Shown here: piece by piece, positions 8,695 to 15,987 of the stretch
How the letters are laid out: the number at the start of each line of letters is the position of its first letter
How positions within the stretch are numbered: the stretch's first letter is position 1
From: Janthinobacterium violaceinigrum
Lineage (GTDB): Bacteria; Pseudomonadota; Gammaproteobacteria; Burkholderiales; Burkholderiaceae_D
NCBI RefSeq assembly: GCF_009208555.1
Contig: NZ_WFLI01000017.1
Coordinates: 1 to 64,000, forward strand
DNA length: 64,000 nucleotides
Reading direction: 5' to 3'
Notes under the pieces: generated by a model
Told to the model about the DNA's origin: nothing
Seen by the model: only the letters and a program-made list of their open reading frames with translations
The model's database searches: none
Translations under genes and position numbers: made by a program

Positions 8695-11135
8695 TAGCGC
8701 AGCGACAGCATGGCGTTGCGCGGATCGCCGTAGTAGCCGCCCATGCCCGTCGAGTAGTACTTCTTGTCGAAGACATTATTCACGTTCAGGGTCGCCACCA
8801 GCTGCGGCGTGAGCTGGTACTGCGCCATCAGTCCCGCCACCGCATACGCCTTCTGCGTGAAGCGTTCGCCGTTCGGCCCGCGGTCATCCATGTAGATATC
8901 GCTCTGCCAGTTCACGCCGCCGCCCAGCACCAGGCCAGGCACGCCCTGCGCCAGGCGCCACGTGGTCCACAGCTTGGCCATGTTCTGCGGCTGGTTGGTC
9001 TGGATGCGCTTGCCGGCGGCGTTGCGGATGCGGTTATACGCATAGCTGGCCGTCAGTTGCCAGTCGGGGCGCAGCTGGCCCGATACCTCCGCCTCGAAGC
9101 CGCGCGTGGTGGCGCCCTTCACCGTGTGATAGGCGTAGGAGCCGCCGCCCGTGCCGATGATCCAGATGTTGCCCGGATCGGCTTCGGCCAGGTTTTCCTG
9201 CTTCAGCTGGAACAGGGCCGCGCTGGTGGTGAGCTTGCCGCCGAAGAATTCGCCCTTGGCGCCCACTTCGTAGTTCTTGCCTTCCAGCGGCGCCAGGAAG
9301 CGGCTGTTGACGTCGCGCTGGCTTTGCGGCGTGAAGATGCTGGTGTAGCTGGCGTAGGCCGACCAGTGCTGGCCCAGGTCGTAGACCACGCCCGCATACG
9401 GCGTGATCTTGCCGTTTTCGCGCATGGCGTCGTACAGGTCCGTGTCGTTGAAATAATCGCTGCGGATATCGCGCTTCCAGTACGACAGGCGCGCCCCGAC
9501 AATCACCGACAGCGCGTCCGTCGGGCGCAGGCGCAGGGTCGAATACACGCCGCTTTCCCGTTCCTTGTCGTACGAGGAGCCCAGGCGCGTGCCGCTGTAG
9601 TCGGGCACGGGCATGGCGCCATGCCAGGCGTGGATGTCCGGCACCGTGTAGTCGTAGCCGTCGAGGCGCCAGTTCGGGTAGATGGGGCTATCCGTCTTCA
9701 GTTCCGAGGCGCTCACGCCCAGCACCAGTTCATGCTGGCGGCCGAAGGCCTGGAACGGGCCGCTCACGTACGCGTCGAGCGAGGTCTGTTGCGGCTTGCT
9801 GTGCCAGTTGGCCAGCCACAGCTTCATGCCGCCGCCCGTCACGCGGTCCGGGTAGCCGTTGCCGGAAAAACCCTGCAGGGCGTCGTACTGGTTGCTGCTG
9901 CGGCTGACGGCCACCTTGGCGATCCAGTCGTTGTCGAAATAGTGGTCGAGCGTGGCGAACAGCATGTTCTGTTCGCGGTCATACGTGCTCCACGCGGCCG
10001 TGCCGTTCATCGAACGGGAAAAATGGGTCTGCGCGCCGTCGGCGTAGAACACGGGGAATTCACGCCCCGCGCCCTTGAGCTTTTCCTTCTGGTAGTTGAT
10101 GCCGGCGCTGAGCACCGTCGACGGCGACAGGTCCGCTTCGACGATGGCGTACAGCACATCCTTTTTCTGCTGGTAGCGGTCGATGAACGAGCGCTGGTCT
10201 TCATGCGCGGCGACGAGGCGCGCGCGCACCTTGGCGTCCGCCGTCAGGGGCGTCGAGACGTCGCCCTCGATGCGGTAGCGGTCCCACGATCCCAGCTGCG
10301 CGCCGGCCGTGGCGGCAAACGTGCGGCCCGGGCGCTTGCGCACCAGGTTGACGGCGGCCGACGGGCTGCCCGTGCCGCTGATCAGGCCCGTGGCGCCGCG
10401 GATGATCTCGACGCGGTCGTAGATGGCCATGTCGTAGGTGCGCGCTTCCAGGTTCTTGCTGGTCGGGATGCCGTCGAACATGTACGAGGTCACTTCGAAG
10501 CCGCGTGAGAACACCTGGTCGTATTCGCGCGTGCTCGAGGAATGGTCGACGGTGATGCCGGGCGATTGCACCAGCACGTCCTGCAGGGTTTTCAAACCCT
10601 GGTCTTCGATCTGCTGGCGCGTGATGACGCTGACGGCTTGCGGCGTTTCGCGCAGCGACAGGTTCAGGCGCGTGGCGCTGGTCAGGCCCGCGTAGCTGCG
10701 CTTGCCTTCCGTGGTGCCGTCGCGCAGGGCGCTGGAACTGACGGCGACCTCTCCCAGTGTGGCGGCGATGTGCGCGGCGGGCGATGCGGCGCCCGCCCTG
10801 CGCAGCACATAGCTGCGTTCCCCGCTGGGCAGCGCTTCCAGGCCCGTGCCGGCCAGCAGGCGGGCCAGCGCCTGCGGCACCGTGTAGCTGCCGCTCAGGC
10901 CCGGCGTGCGCATGCCTTGCAGCAGTTCGGCTGCCGCGCCCACGCTCACCTTTGCCTCGATGGCAAAGCTGGCGATGGCGGCGGACAGTTCGCCGGCCGG
11001 AACGTTGAAGGCCGTGTGCGCGGCGGCCGGCGCGGCAGGCATGTCTGCCGCCGTGGCGGGCGCCTGCGCCAGCGACAGCAGGAACACGGCGCTGCCGACG
11101 GCGCGCGCGAGGGGAGTCAAACGAGGTTGGTACAT
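8685..11135 (-). CDS. TonB-dependent siderophore receptor with STN signalling domain
   Basis: 816 residues. It has a signal peptide (MYQPRLTPLARAVGSAVFLL, cleaved near ATAA) and an STN domain (HTAFNVPAGELSAAIASFAI onward, about 35-110). A plug domain follows (LRETPQAVSVITRQQIEDQG; VEIIRGATGLISGTG), then a 22-strand barrel ending in the canonical aromatic LSLRYQF. The family imports ferric siderophores across the outer membrane using TonB energy. The STN domain signals to FecR. The best relatives are FoxA/FpvA/FhuE-type receptors, but the siderophore is unknown. The ATG at 11135 starts at the signal peptide and excludes an upstream extension. It lies 79 bases downstream of the fecR gene and is probably the target of that sigma factor. 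Confidence 0.92.
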   Translation of the reverse strand: MYQPRLTPLARAVGSAVFLLSLAQAPATAADMPAAPAAAHTAFNVPAGELSAAIASFAIEAKVSVGAAAELLQGMRTPGLSGSYTVPQALARLLAGTGLEALPSGERSYVLRRAGAASPAAHIAATLGEVAVSSSALRDGTTEGKRSYAGLTSATRLNLSLRETPQAVSVITRQQIEDQGLKTLQDVLVQSPGITVDHSSSTREYDQVFSRGFEVTSYMFDGIPTSKNLEARTYDMAIYDRVEIIRGATGLISGTGSPSAAVNLVRKRPGRTFAATAGAQLGSWDRYRIEGDVSTPLTADAKVRARLVAAHEDQRSFIDRYQQKKDVLYAIVEADLSPSTVLSAGINYQKEKLKGAGREFPVFYADGAQTHFSRSMNGTAAWSTYDREQNMLFATLDHYFDNDWIAKVAVSRSSNQYDALQGFSGNGYPDRVTGGGMKLWLANWHSKPQQTSLDAYVSGPFQAFGRQHELVLGVSASELKTDSPIYPNWRLDGYDYTVPDIHAWHGAMPVPDYSGTRLGSSYDKERESGVYSTLRLRPTDALSVIVGARLSYWKRDIRSDYFNDTDLYDAMRENGKITPYAGVVYDLGQHWSAYASYTSIFTPQSQRDVNSRFLAPLEGKNYEVGAKGEFFGGKLTTSAALFQLKQENLAEADPGNIWIIGTGGGSYAYHTVKGATTRGFEAEVSGQLRPDWQLTASYAYNRIRNAAGKRIQTNQPQNMAKLWTTWRLAQGVPGLVLGGGVNWQSDIYMDDRGPNGERFTQKAYAVAGLMAQYQLTPQLVATLNVNNVFDKKYYSTGMGGYYGDPRNAMLSLRYQF

Positions 11136-11214
11136 GGTCTTGCCTTTCCGGTGGAGTGACGTTGCAATACCCACAGGACAGGCGATGGCGAAAAAAAGGG
11201 CCAACTTTTCACGC

Positions 11215-12156
11215 TTATTTTTTGCGGGCCGCGATGGTGACCCAGTACGGGGTGCGGTACAGCACGTCCACGGGCAGCATGCGCACCAGGCTTTTCAGCA
11301 CGGCGTCGGTGTCGTCGAGCTGGAAGGCGCCCGACAGGCGCAGGCCCGCCGCCTGCGGCTCCACGCGCAGCAGGCCGGGGCGGTAGCGCGACAATTCGGC
11401 AGCGAAGGCGTCGAGGCGCATGTCCTGCACTGCCAGCATGCCGCTCGCCCACGCATCGGCTTGCAGCGGTGCCGGCGTGGGCAGGTTGGCGTGCTTGGCA
11501 TCGAAGCGGCTTTGCTGGCCTGCCGCGACGGTGCGCACGGTGGCCGAGGGCGCGCGCGGCGTGATTTCCACCGCATGCTCGAGCACCGTCACGCGGCTGC
11601 TGTCGTCATCGACGCGCACGATGAAGCGCGTGCCCAGCGCGCGGATGCGGCCATGGCAGGTGGCGACGATGAGGGGCCGGCTGCCCGCGTGGTCCGGGCG
11701 CGTCTGCACCAACAGTTCGCCGCGGCGCAGTGTCAGCAGGCGCTCGGCGGCGCCATACGCCACGTCGACGGCGCTGTCCGTATTGAGCACCAGCGTGCCG
11801 CCATCGGGCAGGGAGACGTCGCGCCGTTCGCCCACGCCGCTGCGGTAGTCGGCCAGCATCTCGTGGCGCGCCAGCAGCCAGGCGGCGGGCGCCGCCATCA
11901 GCGCCAGCAGCACCTGCATGGCCACGCGGCGCTGGGGCCGGCGCAGCACGGGCACGGCCAGGTCCGGCGGCAGCAGGCTGGCCGTCTGGCCCACCTGCTG
12001 CACCTTGCTCCAGGCGCGCGCATGTTCGGGGTCGCGCGCGCGCCATTGGGCGCTGGCGGCCAGGTCGTCCGGCGTGGCCTGGCCCGATTGCTCCAGCAGA
12101 TACCATTCGACGGCCTGGCGCGCCACCTTGCGCGACAGGGGCATGGCCGCGCTCAT
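11215..12156 (-). CDS. FecR family anti-sigma/sigma regulator
   Basis: 313 residues. The N-terminal cytoplasmic DUF4880-like part (VARQAVEWYLLEQSGQATPDD, ...WRARDPEHARAWSKV) binds the sigma factor. A single membrane helix (about residues 75-93, VLLALMAAPAAWLLA) leads to the periplasmic FecR domain (SLPDGGTLVLNTDSAVDV; GTRFIVRVDDDSSRVTVLEH) and a C-terminal STN-contacting region. It transmits receptor occupancy to the FecI-type sigma factor. It overlaps the sigma gene by four bases (ATGA) and so is co-translated with it, and it precedes the STN-bearing receptor. Confidence 0.9.
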   Translation of the reverse strand: MSAAMPLSRKVARQAVEWYLLEQSGQATPDDLAASAQWRARDPEHARAWSKVQQVGQTASLLPPDLAVPVLRRPQRRVAMQVLLALMAAPAAWLLARHEMLADYRSGVGERRDVSLPDGGTLVLNTDSAVDVAYGAAERLLTLRRGELLVQTRPDHAGSRPLIVATCHGRIRALGTRFIVRVDDDSSRVTVLEHAVEITPRAPSATVRTVAAGQQSRFDAKHANLPTPAPLQADAWASGMLAVQDMRLDAFAAELSRYRPGLLRVEPQAAGLRLSGAFQLDDTDAVLKSLVRMLPVDVLYRTPYWVTIAARKK

Positions 12157-12695
12157 GCGGGCCGGTCCGGCGCCTGCAGCACGCACTCGGTCAGCGCCTC
12201 GGCCATGTAGCGCTTCACGGAGCGCTCGCCCATGCCCAGCAGCGCGGCGATTTCCGCATACGCATAGCCTTCGATCTGCGCCATGATGAAGACGGCGCGC
12301 ACCTTCGGCTTCAGGCCGTCGAGCATGGCATCGACGGCTTGCAGCGCCTGCAGGATTTCCGCGCGCTGCTCGGCCGATGGCACATGGTGTTCGGGCAGGG
12401 CAGCGAGCGCGTCCAGCCACGCGCGTTCCAGCGACTGGCGGCGCAAGTGGTTGATCAGCAGATGTTTGGCGACCGTCGCCAGGTAGGCTTTCGGCGCGCG
12501 CAGGGCCGGCGTTTGCGGCTGCATCGGCGCGCCGGCCAGCAGGCGCGCGAAGGTATCCTGCATCAGGTCGGCGGCCTCGGCAGCATTGCCCAGGCGCCGC
12601 TGCAGCCAGTGTGCCAGCCAGCCGTGGTGTGCGCTGTAGTAGCTTTCCAGCTGCGTGGGCAGCAGGGGGGAGGGCGCGAACGGACTGCCTGGCAT
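12153..12695 (-). CDS. ECF RNA polymerase sigma factor, FecI type
   Basis: 180 residues. Region 2 is LESYYSAHHGWLAHWLQRRL...AADLMQDTFARLL, and region 4 is LKPKVRAVFIMAQIEGYAYAEIAALLGMGERSVKRYMAEAL, as in FecI. It directs transcription of the adjacent receptor when FecR releases it. I chose the ATG at 12695 because a longer frame would run through the Fur box at 12717-12735. Its 3' end overlaps fecR by four bases. It is expected to be repressed by Fe-Fur. Confidence 0.9.
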   Translation of the reverse strand: MPGSPFAPSPLLPTQLESYYSAHHGWLAHWLQRRLGNAAEAADLMQDTFARLLAGAPMQPQTPALRAPKAYLATVAKHLLINHLRRQSLERAWLDALAALPEHHVPSAEQRAEILQALQAVDAMLDGLKPKVRAVFIMAQIEGYAYAEIAALLGMGERSVKRYMAEALTECVLQAPDRPA

Positions 12696-12716
12696 GGTCG
12701 AGAAAGCCTTAATGCA

Positions 12717-12735
12717 AATAAGAATTATTCTCATT
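12717..12735 (-). promoter_or_regulatory. Fur box upstream of FecI-type sigma gene
   Basis: AATAAGAATTATTCTCATT on the plus strand (AATGAGAATAATTCTTATT on the minus strand) resembles the 19-bp Fur operator and is a near palindrome around TGAGAAT. It lies 22 bases before the sigma ATG, in the normal promoter position. Confidence 0.85.
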
Positions 12736-12840
12736 TTAGCGCGGCAGCGCGGGCGATGCAATCTGCTGTTGCTATGCCGCCACGCGCTTGCCGCCCAGGT
12801 ATGCCGCCCGCGCATGCCGTCGCGCATGACGGCATGGCGG

Positions 12841-13194
12841 CTACAGCACTGCCAGCGCAATGGCGGCCAGCACGGCCGCGCCGCCGACGAGGCGGGCCAG
12901 GCGCATGGCCTGGTGCGGCGCATAGGGCAGCAGCCAGATCAGCAGCAAGCCGCAGCCCGTCAGGCTGCCGGTCCAGTAGACGAGGCCATAGCCGCCGCCG
13001 GCGATGTGCATGGCCCAGGCCAGGCCGGCCGCCAGCGCCAGCGACCCCGTCCACTGCAAGCGGCGGCGCAGGGGGGCGGGCGGTTCGGCGCCGCGTCCGT
13101 GCAGGTCGGCGTAGTGGCGGTCCATGGCCAGGCACAGCGCCGACAGGCCCGCATAGCACAGGGCAAAGACGAGGAAGTTCGACAGCAGCTCCAT
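12841..13194 (-). CDS. DUF3325 family small membrane protein
   Basis: 117 residues with three hydrophobic segments (MELLSNFLVFALCYAGLSALCLAM; LALAAGLAWAMHIAGGGYGLVYWTG; the C-terminal LVGGAAVLAAIALAVL). It matches the DUF3325 type found next to PepSY siderophore-reductase-like genes. Its molecular role is unknown, and it may be a partner subunit of the PepSY membrane protein. The start overlaps the PepSY stop by one base (TGATG), so translation is coupled. It is the last gene of the operon, and the following 145 bases separate it from the next Fur box and sigma gene. Confidence 0.75.
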   Translation of the reverse strand: MELLSNFLVFALCYAGLSALCLAMDRHYADLHGRGAEPPAPLRRRLQWTGSLALAAGLAWAMHIAGGGYGLVYWTGSLTGCGLLLIWLLPYAPHQAMRLARLVGGAAVLAAIALAVL

Positions 13195-14816
13195 CACGCG
13201 GCCTCCATCGTCGTTGCCGGCTTGGCGGCAGGCGCCGGCTTGGGCGCCTTCACGGGCAGCGGCTTCAATTTGAACGCCGCATACGCGAGGCCCAGGCCCA
13301 GCACCAGCACCACCAGGTCGAAGGCGGCCACCGCCACGGGGCCGCGGCCCAGGAACAGGGTCACCCCGAGGTGCGACCCCGTGGTGAAGACGTTCAGCAC
13401 GGGCAGGGACGCCAGCATGAACGCGCCCACACCCAGCTGCATGCGCCACATGGCGCGCGACGGGCGCAACTGGGCGATGATGGCGGCCAGGGCCCAGGCG
13501 CCGAAGAAGCAGGCGATTTCCTCTTTCGGCCGGTCTTCCATCGTCACCGACAGCAGGCGGTTGGCCCAGAAATAGGCGCCGAAGGCGATCGGAATGCCGG
13601 CGATGGCGCCGATGTTGAGCGCTTCGACCAGGCGCAGGCCGAAGCTGGGGCGCTTGCCGGCGGCCAGCGCCTTGGCCTGCTTCTGGCGCGTCTTGACGGC
13701 CCACAGCAAGGCGCCCGTGGCCACCATGGCGCAGCCGGCCAGGCCGGACAGGAAGAACAGCGCGCGCAGCAGCGGGCCGCCGAAACGGGCGATGTGCAAG
13801 CCATACATCACGCCATGCGTGGCGGCCGCACCGGGCAGCGCGTCGCCGTCCGATGACAGCAGCTTGCCCGTGACGCCATCGAATTCCATCGATGGCTGCT
13901 TCGACGAGATGTCGCGTCCGGCCGCGCGCGACAGGGTCACGGTGGCGTGGGCGTCGCCCGGATGATTCACGGAGATGCGCTCGACCTTGCCGCCCCACTG
14001 CTGCTCCGCCTGGCGCACGAGCGGCGCCAGCGGCGTCAGGGGCGCGGCCACGCCGGCCGCCTTGCGCTCGTCCGAGCGGCCCGGGAAGGCTTCGGCAAAG
14101 AAGGCATCCTGGTCTCCCTTGTAGGCGGCCGTGGCGCCGGACGGCATGTACAGGAACATCAGGGTGACGAGGCCCGTGTAGGTGATCATCATGTGATAGG
14201 GCAGGGCCAGCACGGCCGTCACGTTGTGCGCGTCCAGCCACGAGCGCTGGCCCTTTTTCGGCCGGAACGTAAACAGGTCCTTGAAGATGCGCTTGTGCGT
14301 GACGATGCCGCTGATGATGGAGACGAACATGAACATGGCGCAGAAGCCCACGATCCAGCGGCCCCAGATGGCGGACATGTAGTGCAGGTCGAAATGCAGG
14401 CGGTAGAGGAATTCGCCGCCCCGCGTGTCGCGCGGCTTGGACAGCACTTCGCCCGTGGCCGGGTCGGCCGCTTCGCTATGGAAGTTGCCGCGCCGTCCGC
14501 GCTTCTTTTCACCCGGTTGCGATGGCTTGCTCCAGCCCAGCTGCAGCGAGGGGTTGCGCTCGCCGGGCAGGCCGATGAACCAGCGCGTGGCGCCCGTGGC
14601 CCGCTCCTGCATCGCCTGCTGTGCCACCGTGGCCGCTTCTGGCGTCGTCACCTGGCTGGCGGCGGCGCCATGCAGTTCGGGCTGCATCCACAAGGTGATT
14701 TCGTTGCGGTAATAGCTGGCCGTGCCGGCGCAAAACACCAGCAGCAAGATCCAGCAGACGAGCAGCCCGGACCAGGTGTGCAGCCATGCCATCGACTGGC
14801 GGAAACCTTCTTTCAT
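13194..14816 (-). CDS. PepSY-associated membrane protein, candidate siderophore-iron reductase
   Basis: 540 residues. It begins MKEGFRQSMAWLHTWSGLLV, the typical start of PepSY_TM proteins. Several membrane helices enclose two periplasmic loops, and conserved histidines (LHTW, LHFDLHYM, HGVMYGLHIARFGG, LPYHMM) could ligate heme. FoxB and PiuB relatives reduce ferric siderophores at the inner membrane to release iron, and I infer the same here from context. GGAG precedes the start. It overlaps DUF3649 by four bases upstream and DUF3325 by one base downstream. Confidence 0.82.
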   Translation of the reverse strand: MKEGFRQSMAWLHTWSGLLVCWILLLVFCAGTASYYRNEITLWMQPELHGAAASQVTTPEAATVAQQAMQERATGATRWFIGLPGERNPSLQLGWSKPSQPGEKKRGRRGNFHSEAADPATGEVLSKPRDTRGGEFLYRLHFDLHYMSAIWGRWIVGFCAMFMFVSIISGIVTHKRIFKDLFTFRPKKGQRSWLDAHNVTAVLALPYHMMITYTGLVTLMFLYMPSGATAAYKGDQDAFFAEAFPGRSDERKAAGVAAPLTPLAPLVRQAEQQWGGKVERISVNHPGDAHATVTLSRAAGRDISSKQPSMEFDGVTGKLLSSDGDALPGAAATHGVMYGLHIARFGGPLLRALFFLSGLAGCAMVATGALLWAVKTRQKQAKALAAGKRPSFGLRLVEALNIGAIAGIPIAFGAYFWANRLLSVTMEDRPKEEIACFFGAWALAAIIAQLRPSRAMWRMQLGVGAFMLASLPVLNVFTTGSHLGVTLFLGRGPVAVAAFDLVVLVLGLGLAYAAFKLKPLPVKAPKPAPAAKPATTMEAA

Positions 14817-15160
14817 GCGAGACTCCAGGATAGTGCGTCCATCCACTGCAGGATGGCGGCGATGACGGCGGCGGGGATCGCGAGGCCCAGCCAGGCGCGC
14901 AGGGCGCTGCGCGTGGCGAAGACCCACATCACCACGCAGGTGTAGATGGCAAACGACAGCAAAGTGGCCGTCATGACGGCTTCGGAGCGGGCCATGGGCA
15001 GGCTCACCGACAGCAGCATGGTGACCAGCGCGGCCAGCACGTAGCCGCCAACGATGGCGGCCACGCTGCGCGAGGCCACGCCGAGCCGGTACACGGCATT
15101 GGCGGACAGGCGCAGGCGCGGCGCTTTTTCAGCGGTATCAGGATGGGCAGGCGCTTGCAT
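14813..15160 (-). CDS. DUF3649 family membrane protein
   Basis: 115 residues. The cytoplasmic N-terminus (RLSANAVYRLGVASRSVAAIVGGY) is followed by three hydrophobic helices. It matches DUF3649 proteins, which are found almost always beside PepSY and DUF3325 genes in iron-uptake loci. No biochemical role is known to me; a structural partner of the PepSY reductase is an inference. The four-base ATGA overlap with the next gene and two-base gap from the preceding one indicate one transcript. Confidence 0.78.
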   Translation of the reverse strand: MQAPAHPDTAEKAPRLRLSANAVYRLGVASRSVAAIVGGYVLAALVTMLLSVSLPMARSEAVMTATLLSFAIYTCVVMWVFATRSALRAWLGLAIPAAVIAAILQWMDALSWSLA

Positions 15161-15162
15161 GG

Positions 15163-15909
15163 TCAGTCGTGGTCCTTGCTTGGCGGCAGGGCCGGGCCGG
15201 CCGGCAGCGGCGCCACGCCCTGCGGCTGCACCAGGCTCAGGGTGGTGACGTACATGGCCTTGTCATAGTGTTCGGCGCCGCGCTGGCCGGCCGTCTTGTC
15301 CGTGTGCTGCACTTCCAGCACATACGTGCCCTTCCATGGCAGCGGGAAGCTGACCAGGCCTTGCGCATCGCTCCACGCTTCCTTGCCCCAGCCCGACTGC
15401 ACCACGGCGTTGACCTTGGCTTCGGCCAGCGGCTTGCCTTTGTAGCTGACCTGGAACTGGCCCGGTTTGCCCGTCGGCACCAGGTCCAGCGCCAGCGCGG
15501 GCGCTTGCGCCTTGCCGTCGGCCACCAGGCGCGCGGCGGGGATCCATACGGTGCGCGTGGCCTTGCCATCCTTTTTCTCTTCCCACGACGGGTAGGCGTT
15601 TTCCTCGACGATGATGCTTTCGCCGGCCGCCACCTTGCCGTTCAGCACGAAGGCGCCGGCCGTCTTGTTCGCCTGCAGCGGCTTGCTGCCGGACGGCGCA
15701 ATCCACGTCGCGCTCTGGATGCGGAACTTGTCGAGCTGGCCGGGCGACGCTTCGCGCAGGTTGTCGCCGAATTCGCCGAAGTACACGTGGGCCGCCTGGC
15801 CCTTCTGTTCGAGCCAGATCTGGTGCGCGCCGGCGTTGCCGCAGACGGTGGCCGCGCCCAGCAGGGCGGCGGCGAGGGCGCCGAGGCGCGCGATGGAAGT
15901 GAGGTGCAT
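15163..15909 (-). CDS. DUF4198 domain periplasmic protein
   Basis: 248 residues. The signal peptide is MHLTSIARLGALAAALLGAA with cleavage near GNAGA, and the mature protein starts HQIWLEQKGQAAHVYFGEF. The family folds as beta sandwiches and is linked to metal (often nickel or cobalt) or siderophore uptake loci. GWGKEAWSDAQGLVSFPLPW resembles the domain's second half. It probably binds metal or assists the receptor in the periplasm, which is inferred. AAGGGA precedes the ATG at 15909. It sits 78 bases after the FhuE-like receptor and two bases before DUF3649, within the same operon. Confidence 0.8.
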   Translation of the reverse strand: MHLTSIARLGALAAALLGAATVCGNAGAHQIWLEQKGQAAHVYFGEFGDNLREASPGQLDKFRIQSATWIAPSGSKPLQANKTAGAFVLNGKVAAGESIIVEENAYPSWEEKKDGKATRTVWIPAARLVADGKAQAPALALDLVPTGKPGQFQVSYKGKPLAEAKVNAVVQSGWGKEAWSDAQGLVSFPLPWKGTYVLEVQHTDKTAGQRGAEHYDKAMYVTTLSLVQPQGVAPLPAGPALPPSKDHD

Positions 15910-15987
15910 GGTGTATCCCTTGTATTTTTTTATGTGTAAAACAGTCAAAACGGCCGCGCTCCCGAAGAAGGCGGCCGGCACGGTGCA

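Noticed and set aside
12696..12923. Longer N-terminus for the first FecI-type sigma gene
   Set aside because: The extension would translate the Fur box and has no similarity to sigma factors; the ATG at 12695 is better placed.
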